The notes under the pieces: generated by a model
The model's database searches: none
What the model was told of the DNA's origin: nothing
Seen by the model: the letters and a program-made list of their open reading frames with translations, nothing else
Shown here: positions 17,430 through 24,955 of the stretch, piece by piece
Position numbering within the stretch: position 1 is the stretch's first letter
Layout: every line of letters begins with the position of its first letter
NCBI GenBank assembly: GCA_020845455.1
Contig: JADLFO010000186.1
Location: 1-39,653 of the forward strand
Length of the DNA stretch: 39,653 bases
Direction of reading: 5' to 3'
Source: Caldilineaceae bacterium
Lineage (GTDB): Bacteria > Chloroflexota > Anaerolineae > Caldilineales > Caldilineaceae
Program-made: the position numbers and the translations under genes

Positions 17430-17684
17430 GGCGTCGCCTCCTTTTGCGCTGAGTCCCCATGTGACAGAGGCCGCTGTCGAAATTCGACACGGCAAACAAG
17501 GTTATGTAGCCCGCAGAGCGGATGAGCCGGAGCTTCACCTCCGAGTATACTCCACTTTCCCCGGCGTGATACAGCCAATTGTCCCCATTCCGCCAGGACG
17601 TACCTCCTATCCCATACGCACCGCGCTTGATCTCGGCTTCCTGTACTTGGGCGCGCTCAACGCCCCTCACCGCGGCCTCACCGT

Positions 17685-17714
17685 TTGGCTGCGACGCCGC
17701 CTCTGGGCTATAGT
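17685..17714 (+). promoter_or_regulatory. Promoter placing the start codon at the RNA 5' end
   Basis: TTGGCT (17685-17690) and TATAGT (17709-17714) are 18 bases apart. The -10 box ends nine bases before the ATG at 17724, and no Shine-Dalgarno is present, so the message would be leaderless or almost so. Confidence 0.45.
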
Positions 17715-17723
17715 AGCAATCAC

Positions 17724-18851
17724 ATGCGACGGCTTGTCTTTGTCCTCACCCTGGCGCTTGTGCTGCTGGCAAGCTATACCATCCAGGCCGGGCGTCGGCC
17801 CGATGTCCGGCTGATCAGCCTGGCGGTGCGCGCCACGGTCTTTGCCATGCCGACCCCCACCGCGCACATCGTCGAGGTCACGCGTGTCGTCGAGGTCACG
17901 CGTATCGTCGAAGTGACGCACTGGCGCGAGGCTGCACCTACGCCGGCCCTCACTGCCACGGCGACCGCCACCTTGACGCCCACCGACACCCCTGTCGCGG
18001 CCGCCCCTGCGGCGGCAGTGGCGGCTTTGGCCGCATCCGCTGCACCCGCCGTATCGAATGAATTCGCTGCATCTGCGATGGCACAAAAGGCCGCGCCGAA
18101 CCTCTCGCCGGAGGCCCTCGCCGCGGACGTGCCGCCCACGCTGCCTCCCACCGAAACGCCTGCCCCGGTCCCCCAAACGGGTGACGCTGGCTGTCCTGCG
18201 ACCTCCGCCAACCAGTACAGCGCCATCCCGGTCGGCGGGCCTGCCAGCGACCGGCCCGACAGCCTGCACGGCGACCTGAACCTGGCCCTGCGCGGCTATG
18301 TGCCCTTCGACGCCGCGCTGAGCCTGGTCGATATCAATGGGCCGGCGGACGGCGACGCGCCGCAGTTGGCCGCGGTGGTGGACGGACGCGCCCCTGTCTT
18401 CACCCGCGCCTTCCGCGTGCGCGACTGGAATTGGAACTGCGGCGGTGATGGCTGCCGCGGCGACGAACTTCAGACTGTAGAGGTCTCGCTGCTTGCCATC
18501 CAGACCACACCGGGCGAAACGCTGCGTATCCCCACGCGCGGCGCGGAAATCTACGGCGGCGGCTTCAAGGCGCTCGTCGTCTACGCCGATCCGCAGCGCC
18601 TCACCCTGGTCTATACGCGTGAGGACACCGTCGCCAACGGCTACAGCGTCCATCTAGAGGGCTTCTGCGTGGACCCCAACCTGCTGGCGGCCTATCAGAC
18701 AGGCAACGCAGGCGGGCGCGGCTCACTGCCCGGCCTGCACAACGGCGACCCGGTCGGCACAGCCCGCTATAGTCAAGTTCTGGTCGCGGTGCGCGACCGC
18801 GGCTCCTTCACCGACCCGCGCTCACGCAAGGATTGGTGGCGAGGCTACTAA
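17724..18851 (+). CDS. Anchored or secreted protein with VEVTR repeats, unknown C-terminal domain
   Basis: A 375-residue envelope protein. The N-terminus (MRRLVFVLTLALVLLASYTIQ) is a signal peptide or anchor. Next come three VEVTR-like repeats (VEVTRVVEVTRIVEVTH, about 49-66), then a long Ala/Thr/Pro-rich linker to about residue 145. The C-terminal 225 residues form a globular domain I cannot name, with Cys-bearing WNWNCGGDGCRGDE, the segment GGFKALVVYADPQRLTLVYTREDTVANGY, and a terminal SRKDWW motif. I recall similar tails on other Chloroflexota envelope proteins, sometimes near peptidoglycan enzymes, but this is memory, not a search. The start is the ATG just after a TATAGT box; 39 further open bases upstream overlap that promoter. 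Confidence 0.7.
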   Translation: MRRLVFVLTLALVLLASYTIQAGRRPDVRLISLAVRATVFAMPTPTAHIVEVTRVVEVTRIVEVTHWREAAPTPALTATATATLTPTDTPVAAAPAAAVAALAASAAPAVSNEFAASAMAQKAAPNLSPEALAADVPPTLPPTETPAPVPQTGDAGCPATSANQYSAIPVGGPASDRPDSLHGDLNLALRGYVPFDAALSLVDINGPADGDAPQLAAVVDGRAPVFTRAFRVRDWNWNCGGDGCRGDELQTVEVSLLAIQTTPGETLRIPTRGAEIYGGGFKALVVYADPQRLTLVYTREDTVANGYSVHLEGFCVDPNLLAAYQTGNAGGRGSLPGLHNGDPVGTARYSQVLVAVRDRGSFTDPRSRKDWWRGY

Positions 18852-18897
18852 ATCAGCCCCTAACACAGTTACGCAGCCGCCCTCCAGATATGCGACA

Positions 18898-18929
18898 AGG
18901 GGCCAGGGGGATCGATCCCCCTGGCCCCT
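18898..18929. terminator. Loop-free 32-base palindrome between convergent genes
   Basis: The half-site AGGGGCCAGGGGGATC is followed directly by its exact reverse complement. It sits 46 bases after the plus-strand stop and 42 bases before the minus-strand stop, so it can serve both genes. There is no T-run after it in either direction. Confidence 0.5.
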
Positions 18930-18971
18930 GGCCCTAACGCCCGCCGCAACGGTTCAAAAACAGGTCAAAGC

Positions 18972-20138
18972 TTACTCAAACACGGTCGCCGCTTGGTCGA
19001 TAAACTCCTGCGGGAGTTCCAACCCCTGCTCACTCGCCGCAGCCACATTGACGGCCAAACTGCCCTTGCGCTGCCGTTCGATGGGCGTGGCCGCGATGTC
19101 CAGTTCGCCTTTTAAGATCCCAACCGCCAGTGCGCCGGTGTCCAGGCCATCCTGGTAGTAGTCCAGCCCCAGGGCCACCGCAGCGCCGCGCTGGGCGCTC
19201 GACGGGTCGTTGGCAAAAAGTGGAATGTCGTTATCGTTCGCCACCTTCACCAACGCCTCCAGCCCCGCCACCACCGTGCTGTCGGTGCTGACAAAGAAGG
19301 CTTGCGCCCCGCGTGAGACCAACGCTTCGGCCGCGGTCTGCACCTCACTGCTGTTGCTGATCGTCGTCACCTCCAGCATCAGCCCCAACTTCTCTGCTTC
19401 GGGCATAGCGATCTCGGTGTTGACCACCGAATTGGCCTCTGCCGGGTTGTAGATATAGCCGACGGTCTGGATGCCGGGGATCAACTGCGGGATCAGCGCC
19501 AGCGCGTCTTCCACCGGGGCCAAGGCCTGGATGCCGATCACCCAGCTCGGATGGTCGTCGGCGGCGGTGGCAAACCCGGCGGCATAGGGGCTGGTCACCG
19601 CGTTAAAGACGATCGGCGGCCCCTCCTGGTCCTTGGTCACGTTATACGCCGCCTGCGTCGCCGGGGTGCTGGTCGTCACCATCAGGTCCACCCCTTCGTC
19701 CACAAACTGCTGGGCGATGGTCGTCAGCGTGGGAATATCCCCTTCGGCGTTGGCTTCGATCAGCCGCACCGTCTCGCCGTCGATATACCCCGCTTCGGCC
19801 AACGCATCCTTGACCCCCTGCTGCTCGGCGTCCAGCGCCGGATGGCTGACGAGCTTGACCAGCCCGACGACCGGGATATCCTCCGGCGCGGTCTCCTCCG
19901 CAGCGGCTTCTTCGGCGGGCGCGGCCGTGGCTTCGGCCTCTGCTGCCGCTTCTTCGGCTGGGGCTGCGGTTGCCTCTGCCGCTGCAGCGGGCGCAGACTC
20001 CGCCGGAGCAGGCGCAGCCGGAGCCACGCAGCCGCTCACCAGCGCCAGGATCACCAGCGCCGCCCAGAGCCACCGCCCCTGCACCCCTCGCTTCCGCGCC
20101 TGCCGCGCGTCCATCTGCCGTCCCTGCGACTGTCGCAT
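18972..20138 (-). CDS. ABC transporter substrate-binding lipoprotein (TrpX/PF04392 type)
   Basis: The extracytoplasmic binding component of the importer encoded just upstream. The signal peptide ends in a lipobox, LALVSGC, after a basic n-region (MRQSQGRQMDARQARKRG). A low-complexity linker with duplicated ATAAPAEEAAAE units covers about residues 45-80. The rest is a periplasmic-binding fold of the ABC_sub_bind class, with VGLVKLVSHPALDAEQQGVK at its start, then DLMVTTSTPATQAAY, QTVGYIYNPAEANSV and ALGLDYYQDGLDTGALAVGIL. That class includes TrpX-type proteins proposed to bind aromatic amino acids; the ligand here is unknown. The ATG at 20136-20138 has AGGAGGAG upstream; 144 further open bases upstream have no such site. 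It is the third gene of the operon. Confidence 0.85.
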   Translation of the reverse strand: MRQSQGRQMDARQARKRGVQGRWLWAALVILALVSGCVAPAAPAPAESAPAAAAEATAAPAEEAAAEAEATAAPAEEAAAEETAPEDIPVVGLVKLVSHPALDAEQQGVKDALAEAGYIDGETVRLIEANAEGDIPTLTTIAQQFVDEGVDLMVTTSTPATQAAYNVTKDQEGPPIVFNAVTSPYAAGFATAADDHPSWVIGIQALAPVEDALALIPQLIPGIQTVGYIYNPAEANSVVNTEIAMPEAEKLGLMLEVTTISNSSEVQTAAEALVSRGAQAFFVSTDSTVVAGLEALVKVANDNDIPLFANDPSSAQRGAAVALGLDYYQDGLDTGALAVGILKGELDIAATPIERQRKGSLAVNVAAASEQGLELPQEFIDQAATVFE

Positions 20139-20244
20139 ATCCTCCTCCTTCGATCTCTGCTGGGGAATTGAGATTTGAAGCCGGCGCACCTGGCCCGGCC
20201 TATACCGATAAGCGCACGGGGCCAAACGCACCAGGCCAAGCGTG

Positions 20245-21039
20245 CTAGGCCAACAAGAGTTCATCGTCCGCCAGTTCCGCATGGCGCACTTGCGTGAACT
20301 GATCCACCAGGTCTTGCACCGACATCGAGGCGCGCTCCTGCGCCGACAGGTCGAGCACGATCTGTCCCCCGTCCATCATCAAGGTGCGGTCGCCGGTGGT
20401 CAGCGCCTGCTGCATGTTGTGCGTGATCATCAAAGTCGTCAACTGCTGCTGCGCCACCAGCGCGCGCGTCAACTCCAGAATCTTCTGCGCCGTGCCGGGG
20501 TCCAGCGCCGCCGTGTGTTCGTCCAACAAGAGCAGGCGGGGCTGGGTCATCGTCGCCATCAGCAGCGTCAACGCCTGGCGCTGCCCACCGCTGAGCAGCG
20601 CCACCTTGGCATCCAGCCGGTTCTCCAGGCCCAGCCCCAAAGGGGCCAGCAAATCGCGGAACTGGCGTTCGCGCCCAGGCGTCACCCCCGGCGTTAACCG
20701 GCGCCGCCGCCCGCGCAGCAGCGCCAGCGCCAGGTTCTGCGCGATGCTCATCGAGGCCGCCGTGCCCAGCAGCGGATTCTGAAAGACCCGGCCAATCAGC
20801 CGGGCGCGGCGATGCTCCGGTGTACGCGTCACATCTTCCCCATTGAGCACAATGCGCCCCTCGCTCGGCGCAAAGACCCCCGCCACCACGTTGAACAGCG
20901 TGGACTTGCCCGCGCCGTTGCTGCCGATCACCGTCACAAACTGACCTGCCGGCACTTCCAAATTCAGCCCGCGCAGCGCGTGGACTTCGTTGACATCGCC
21001 GCGGTGAAAAACCTGATGCACGCCATCGAGCCGCAACAT
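20245..21039 (-). CDS. ABC transporter ATP-binding protein
   Basis: The cytoplasmic ATPase of the importer, 264 residues. Walker A is GSNGAGKST, the signature is LSGGQRQALTLL, and Walker B is LLLLDEHTAALDP, followed by the switch His in LMITHNMQQAL. I chose the ATG at 21037-21039, two bases after the permease stop, which suggests translational coupling. An ATG at 21073-21075 is in frame and would overlap the permease by 34 bases; neither has a strong Shine-Dalgarno. The Ala-for-Ser or Pro changes usually seen in livG-like proteins are not informative here, but pairing with a BPD_transp_2-type permease and a PF04392-type binding protein marks the TrpXYZ-like class. Confidence 0.9.
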   Translation of the reverse strand: MLRLDGVHQVFHRGDVNEVHALRGLNLEVPAGQFVTVIGSNGAGKSTLFNVVAGVFAPSEGRIVLNGEDVTRTPEHRRARLIGRVFQNPLLGTAASMSIAQNLALALLRGRRRRLTPGVTPGRERQFRDLLAPLGLGLENRLDAKVALLSGGQRQALTLLMATMTQPRLLLLDEHTAALDPGTAQKILELTRALVAQQQLTTLMITHNMQQALTTGDRTLMMDGGQIVLDLSAQERASMSVQDLVDQFTQVRHAELADDELLLA

Positions 21040-21041
21040 AC

Positions 21042-22091
21042 TCACGCCCGCCGTTTCTGCACATGGGTCAGCCACAACGCCACAAAGACCAGCAGCGCCG
21101 TCGCCAGCTTCACATCCTGCGCGTCGATCGCAAAATGGCCGCCCCCCGGCAGCGGCACACGCACAGTCAGCGCCGCGGCGATGGCGACGCGGTAAAAGAT
21201 CATGCCCACGATCACCGCCGTCGTCGCCGTGTGAAAGTGCGTTGGACGGAACAGCGTCTCACCCAAGATCACCGCCGCCAACCCGGCAATGATCAGCCCC
21301 AACCCCATATTGACGTCGGCGAAACCTTGATACTGCGCGATCAGCGCGCCGGACAGCCCGACCAGACCATTGCTGACCGCCATCCCCAGCACGATCATAT
21401 ACTCGGTGTTGGCGCCCAAGGCGCGGATCATCTGCGGGCTGTCGCCGGTGGCGCGCATCGCCAACCCCACTTCCGTCCGCATAAACCAGTCCAACGTCCA
21501 TTTCACTGCCAAGATCAGCAGCGTAAAGACCAGGATCGCCAACAGGTTGCCGGACATCTTGGCCGCAGCCTCGCCGCCCAGCGCCTCCAGCCAATTCTTG
21601 AAGGGCGCGGCCAATGGCGTGAAGATCGTGTCCGTGTTCAACAGCGGCGTGTTCGACCGCCCCATGATACGCAAGTTGACGCTTAACAGCCCGGTCGTCA
21701 CCAAGATCGAGGCAAGCAAGCTGTGAATCTGCAACCGGGTGGCGATCAGCGCCGTCACGATCCCTGCCAGCGCACCGCCCGCAAAGGCGACCGGCAGCGT
21801 GACCACAGGGCTGACGCCCGCCGTGATCAGCGTGGCGGCCAACGCCGCGCCCAAGGGCAAACTGCCGTCAATCGTCAGATCGGGAAAGTCCAGCACGCGA
21901 AAGGAGAGATAGACCCCCATGGCGACAAAGCCAAAAGCCAACCCCGTGGCAATAGCTCCCAGCCAGACATTAAAGGAGAGATTACGCAGGCTGGGCGCAA
22001 GCAGCAACCCCACAAAGACCAGCGCCAGCACGGCCGTCAACCAGGGGAATCGGCGTGGGGCGGATATCGTACGCGGATAGCTCTGTTGCAT
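21042..22091 (-). CDS. ABC transporter permease (LivH/BPD_transp_2-like)
   Basis: An inner-membrane permease with eight to nine hydrophobic segments. Recognisable family stretches are GVYLSFRVLDFPDLTIDGS near residue 55-75, ITAGVSPVVTLPVAFAGGALAG, the cytoplasmic ATPase-coupling loop MRTEVGLAMRATGDSPQMIRALG, and GLGLIIAGLAAVILGE. The first gene of the importer operon, it ends two bases before the ATPase ATG. The start is uncertain. The ATG at 22089-22091 gives MQQSYPRTISAPRRFPW and a 349-residue protein; an upstream in-frame ATG at 22167-22169 would add 26 residues. Neither has a clear ribosome site. Confidence 0.87.
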   Translation of the reverse strand: MQQSYPRTISAPRRFPWLTAVLALVFVGLLLAPSLRNLSFNVWLGAIATGLAFGFVAMGVYLSFRVLDFPDLTIDGSLPLGAALAATLITAGVSPVVTLPVAFAGGALAGIVTALIATRLQIHSLLASILVTTGLLSVNLRIMGRSNTPLLNTDTIFTPLAAPFKNWLEALGGEAAAKMSGNLLAILVFTLLILAVKWTLDWFMRTEVGLAMRATGDSPQMIRALGANTEYMIVLGMAVSNGLVGLSGALIAQYQGFADVNMGLGLIIAGLAAVILGETLFRPTHFHTATTAVIVGMIFYRVAIAAALTVRVPLPGGGHFAIDAQDVKLATALLVFVALWLTHVQKRRA

Positions 22092-22230
22092 AATACGACG
22101 CTTGGCGTAATGGGCAGTTGATAGGGTGGGCGCAGCGCCGCTGGGCGGCGCAGAGGATGCGCGGGGCATTGTAGCACAGCCCGCGGCCTAGCTCCAACCG
22201 CCGTCGCAGCGCCGGTCGCGCCCCGGAGTC

Positions 22231-22276
22231 ATACGCCTGCACGCCGCTTGGGCGAAGCGGCGTGCAGGCGTATAAT
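22231..22276 (+). promoter_or_regulatory. Promoter of the TerC gene buried in a 43-base palindrome
   Basis: ATACGCCTGCACGCCGCTT (22231-22249) and its exact reverse complement (22255-22273) flank a five-base loop. TTGGGC (22248-22253) and a perfect TATAAT (22271-22276) are 17 bases apart, so the -35 lies across the loop and the -10 on the right edge. Since the flanking genes diverge, a terminator is not expected here, though AATTTTC after the stem would suit one. An operator over the promoter is my preferred reading. Transcription would start near 22283, about 97 bases before the TerC ATG. I see no yybP-ykoY riboswitch core in that leader. Confidence 0.5.
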
Positions 22277-22379
22277 TTTCTCCACAATTCGGCTAGCGAT
22301 CTCAGACGGCGCGGCTTCGGCTAAAGAAGCTGGTACCCATGCCCCATCTTGCCGCAACCACACCAGACAACGAGGCTGT

Positions 22380-23156
22380 ATGGAAGACCTGTTTACAACC
22401 CAAAACCTTGTCGCATTTCTAACCTTGCTTGCCCTGGAGATCGTCCTCGGCATCGACAACGTGATCTTCATCGCTATCCTCTCCGGCAAACTGCCCGAAG
22501 GTCAGCGTGCCCGCGCTCGCACCGTCGGCATTAGCCTAGCCGTGATCACCCGCATCTTGCTGCTGCTGGGCATCACCTGGGTTATGCGTCTCACCGCGCC
22601 GCTCTTCACGCTGTCCGGGCAAGAAATCTCCGGGCGCGATCTCATCCTGATCGCCGGCGGCCTTTTTCTGATCGGTAAAAGCACCTTTGAGATCCATGAA
22701 AAGCTGGAAGCGCTAGATCATACCCGGCGCACGGTTCCCAACACGGTCTCTTTCACGGGCGTAATCGTCCAGATCATCATGGTCGATATCATCTTCTCGC
22801 TCGACTCGGTGATCACCGCCGTCGGCCTCTCCGGCCACCTCTGGGTCATGATCCCGGCAGTGGTCATCGCCGCCGCCATCATGATCTTCTTTGCCGGCGG
22901 CATCTCCAGCTTTGTCGAAAAACACCCGACGATGAAGATTTTGGCGCTGGCCTTTTTGATCCTGATCGGCACGCTGCTCGTGATGGAAGGCTGGCTGCCC
23001 GATGTGGTTCACAGCTACCATCTCAAGAACTACGCCTATTTCGCCATGGCCTTCTCGTTCGCCGTGGAACTGGTTAACATGCGTTTCCGCAAAAGTCCGG
23101 AACCGGTGCATCTGCACAACAGGCCGCGCCTGCCCGCCAAGACCAGCGGCGATTGA
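22380..23156 (+). CDS. TerC family integral membrane protein
   Basis: A 258-residue polytopic protein of the TerC/Alx family, whose members export or handle Mn2+ and in some bacteria are linked to tellurite resistance or metal loading of secreted proteins. Family marks are the paired acidic membrane motifs ALEIVLGIDNVIFIAIL in the first segment and MVDIIFSLDSVITAVGL in the middle, plus the loop LIAGGLFLIGKSTFEIHEKLE. There are about seven membrane segments. The ATG at 22380 has GAGG four bases upstream and begins MEDLFTTQNLVAFLTLL; a longer frame open to 22248 runs through the expected promoter, so it is rejected. The metal handled here cannot be told from sequence. Confidence 0.9.
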   Translation: MEDLFTTQNLVAFLTLLALEIVLGIDNVIFIAILSGKLPEGQRARARTVGISLAVITRILLLLGITWVMRLTAPLFTLSGQEISGRDLILIAGGLFLIGKSTFEIHEKLEALDHTRRTVPNTVSFTGVIVQIIMVDIIFSLDSVITAVGLSGHLWVMIPAVVIAAAIMIFFAGGISSFVEKHPTMKILALAFLILIGTLLVMEGWLPDVVHSYHLKNYAYFAMAFSFAVELVNMRFRKSPEPVHLHNRPRLPAKTSGD

Positions 23157-23175
23157 CCGCGCACCGCCCAATCAC

Positions 23176-23213
23176 ATACGCCCATGGCCCTGCGCGCAGG
23201 GCCATGGGCGTAT
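23176..23213. terminator. Loop-free 38-base perfect palindrome between convergent genes
   Basis: The half ATACGCCCATGGCCCTGCG is followed at once by its exact reverse complement. It sits 19 bases after the TerC stop and 20 bases before the alcohol dehydrogenase stop, so it is centred between converging genes. No T-run follows. Its outer ATACGCC ends resemble those of the palindrome at 22231-22273. Confidence 0.5.
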
Positions 23214-23233
23214 CCCGTTCGGGACAGCACGCA

Positions 23234-24394
23234 TCAAACCGCCTGGGCCAGAATCTCCGCCAGTTCGTCGTCGCTCAACACCAACGGATTGCCCTTCATG
23301 CTGCTCGCCACCTTGGACTTGGCGATCACCTCGGCAAAGTCCCCCGCGGCCAGCCCAAACTCGCGCAGCGGCGCGACCTGTAGATCCATCGCTAACTCTT
23401 GAATCCACGCCACGCCGTCGGCGGCGCGCGCCGTACTCTCCCCGGTCACCAAACGAGCTACCTCGTCGAAACGCGCCAATTGCCCCGCCGGGTCGCCGCG
23501 GCGCTGCAGGGCGGCTACATTCATCGCCATCACATAGGGCAGCAGCCGCGCACAGACGATACCATGCGGAATCGGGAACATGCCGCCCAGCACCCCGGCA
23601 AACCCATGCACCGCGCCCAGCTTGGCATTGGCCAGCGCCAGCCCGCCAAACAGGCTGGCGAGCGCCATCCCCTGCCGCGCCTCGGCGTCTTCGCCGTTAC
23701 CATAGGCGCGGCGCAGGCTGCGCGCCGCACGCGGGATCCCCTCGCGCGCCACCGCGTCGGTCAGCGGGTTTGCCTGGTTCGACACAAACGGCTCGATACA
23801 CTGCGTCAGCGCGTCCAGCCCTGTGCTGGCCGTCACCGCCGGCGGCATGCTGTAGGTCAGTTCCGGGTCCACCACCGCCAGCCGCGGCAGCATTGTGGCG
23901 CTGCGCAGGCTCACCTTGACGCGCTGCTGCGGCACAGCCAACACAGCGTTGCGCGTCACCTCGGCGCCCGTGCCCGCCGTGGTCGGCACTGCGATCATCG
24001 GCGCCGAGGGTTCGGTTAGCGCCTGCCCCTTGCCCACCACCTCCAGATAATCCAGCGGCTCGCCGGGGTTGGTCAGCAGTGCGGCGATTGCCTTGCCCAT
24101 ATCCACGGCGCTGCCCCCGCCGATGCCGATCACCCAATCGCAGCCGGCGGCGCGCGCCGTCTCGACCCCTTCCAAGACCGCCGCCACCGTCGGCTCGCCG
24201 TCCGCCGCATAGATCGCGGCGACCAGCCCCTGCGCCGCCCACTCCCGCAGCAGATGCAGCACACGGTCGCTGCGCTGGCCGGTCACCACCAGGCCGCGCC
24301 TGCCGAACTGGGCAGCCCGCTTCCCGATCTCCTGCGCCCTGCCCGTCCCAAACACGATCTGCTGGGCCGTGGCAAACTCAAACGCTGCGATCAT
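23234..24394 (-). CDS. Iron-containing alcohol dehydrogenase family protein
   Basis: A cytosolic NAD(P)-dependent dehydrogenase of the metal-dependent group III type, 386 residues. The nucleotide site includes WVIGIGGGSAVDMGKAIA and the motif PTTAGTGAEVTRNAVL. The metal-binding half has the conserved histidines in AKLGAVHGFAGVLGGMFPIPHG, along with the aspartate of DAVAREG. Members reduce aldehydes or maleylacetate, or oxidise short alcohols; MIAAFEFATAQQIVFGTG at the start is typical of the general ADH branch. The ATG at 24392-24394 follows the stop of the ABM gene by two bases, and a GTG three codons upstream overlaps it. The two genes form an operon. Confidence 0.88.
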   Translation of the reverse strand: MIAAFEFATAQQIVFGTGRAQEIGKRAAQFGRRGLVVTGQRSDRVLHLLREWAAQGLVAAIYAADGEPTVAAVLEGVETARAAGCDWVIGIGGGSAVDMGKAIAALLTNPGEPLDYLEVVGKGQALTEPSAPMIAVPTTAGTGAEVTRNAVLAVPQQRVKVSLRSATMLPRLAVVDPELTYSMPPAVTASTGLDALTQCIEPFVSNQANPLTDAVAREGIPRAARSLRRAYGNGEDAEARQGMALASLFGGLALANAKLGAVHGFAGVLGGMFPIPHGIVCARLLPYVMAMNVAALQRRGDPAGQLARFDEVARLVTGESTARAADGVAWIQELAMDLQVAPLREFGLAAGDFAEVIAKSKVASSMKGNPLVLSDDELAEILAQAV

Positions 24395-24396
24395 GG

Positions 24397-24702
24397 TCAC
24401 CACCCCGCATCGTCAGGAAAACGGTTGGTGTATTTCACGCTCTGCCGCGGCGACGCCATCATCGGCGCAACCGTGTCACGCCAGCGCTGATAGTGGGCCG
24501 TTTCCTTGTGCTGCGCCGGGGCCTCCTCGGTCCGGTATGCCTCGACCAACACAAAGCGCGTGGGGTCGTCGATCTGTTGAACGACATCGAAGCGCGCAAT
24601 GCCCGGCTCCTGCACGCTGGCACGGGCGTTGTCCAGCGTCGCCGCGATAAACGGCTCGACCTGGTCCGCATGGACATGCACAAACACATGAACCACCAGC
24701 AT
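24397..24702 (-). CDS. Antibiotic biosynthesis monooxygenase (ABM) domain protein
   Basis: A 101-residue single-domain dimeric alpha/beta barrel protein. Visible ABM features are the start [37 protein letters not shown] in the centre, [20 protein letters not shown] with the His of the family, and HYQRWRDTV. Members act as cofactor-free quinol oxygenases, as haem-degrading enzymes or as LsrG-like isomerases; nothing distinguishes these here. AGGAGGAG precedes the ATG. It is the first gene of an operon with the iron alcohol dehydrogenase, which suggests shared carbonyl or quinone metabolism. Confidence 0.85.
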   Translation of the reverse strand: MLVVHVFVHVHADQVEPFIAATLDNARASVQEPGIARFDVVQQIDDPTRFVLVEAYRTEEAPAQHKETAHYQRWRDTVAPMMASPRQSVKYTNRFPDDAGW

Positions 24703-24732
24703 AGACTCCTCCTGCTCAATGGCGCTGTCTGT

Positions 24733-24787
24733 ATAGCACTTGGTTATAGCACTTGGTTCATAGCACTTAGTTCATAGCACCGGGTTC
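24733..24787. repeat. Four tandem 13-14-base repeats upstream of the ABM/ADH operon
   Basis: Four successive units read ATAGCACTTGGTT, ATAGCACTTGGTTC, ATAGCACTTAGTTC and ATAGCACCGGGTTC. The array begins 30 bases upstream of the ABM start codon. On the minus strand the units carry TATAAC- and TATACA-like boxes. It could be a regulator-binding array or a slippage product. Confidence 0.7.
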
Positions 24788-24861
24788 GGAAGCCGTCCCG
24801 GATGATCGGCTTTCCCCAATCATACCCCACCCCGGCCTGTCGCGCATTCCGCGCCGCTTGA

Positions 24862-24890
24862 TTGACAAGCCCGCACACCCCAGCCATAAT
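24862..24890 (+). promoter_or_regulatory. Consensus promoter of the methyltransferase gene
   Basis: A perfect TTGACA (24862-24867) and CATAAT (24885-24890) are 17 bases apart. The expected start near 24897 leaves a leader of about 59 bases before the ATG at 24956. Confidence 0.65.
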
Positions 24891-24955
24891 GGCGCTGACG
24901 CCCGGTCCGCGTCTGCCGCACCGGTCTAGGGAAAGCCGGTCTAGAGAGAACGCCC

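Noticed and set aside
19900..20000. Repetitive Ala/Glu-coding DNA in the binding-protein gene as a separate repeat element
   Set aside because: It stays in frame, encodes a flexible linker behind the lipobox, and is common in lipoproteins of this kind.
22283..22379. yybP-ykoY manganese riboswitch in the TerC leader
   Set aside because: The conserved GGGGAGUA-type core and the matching loop are not visible in the 97-base leader.
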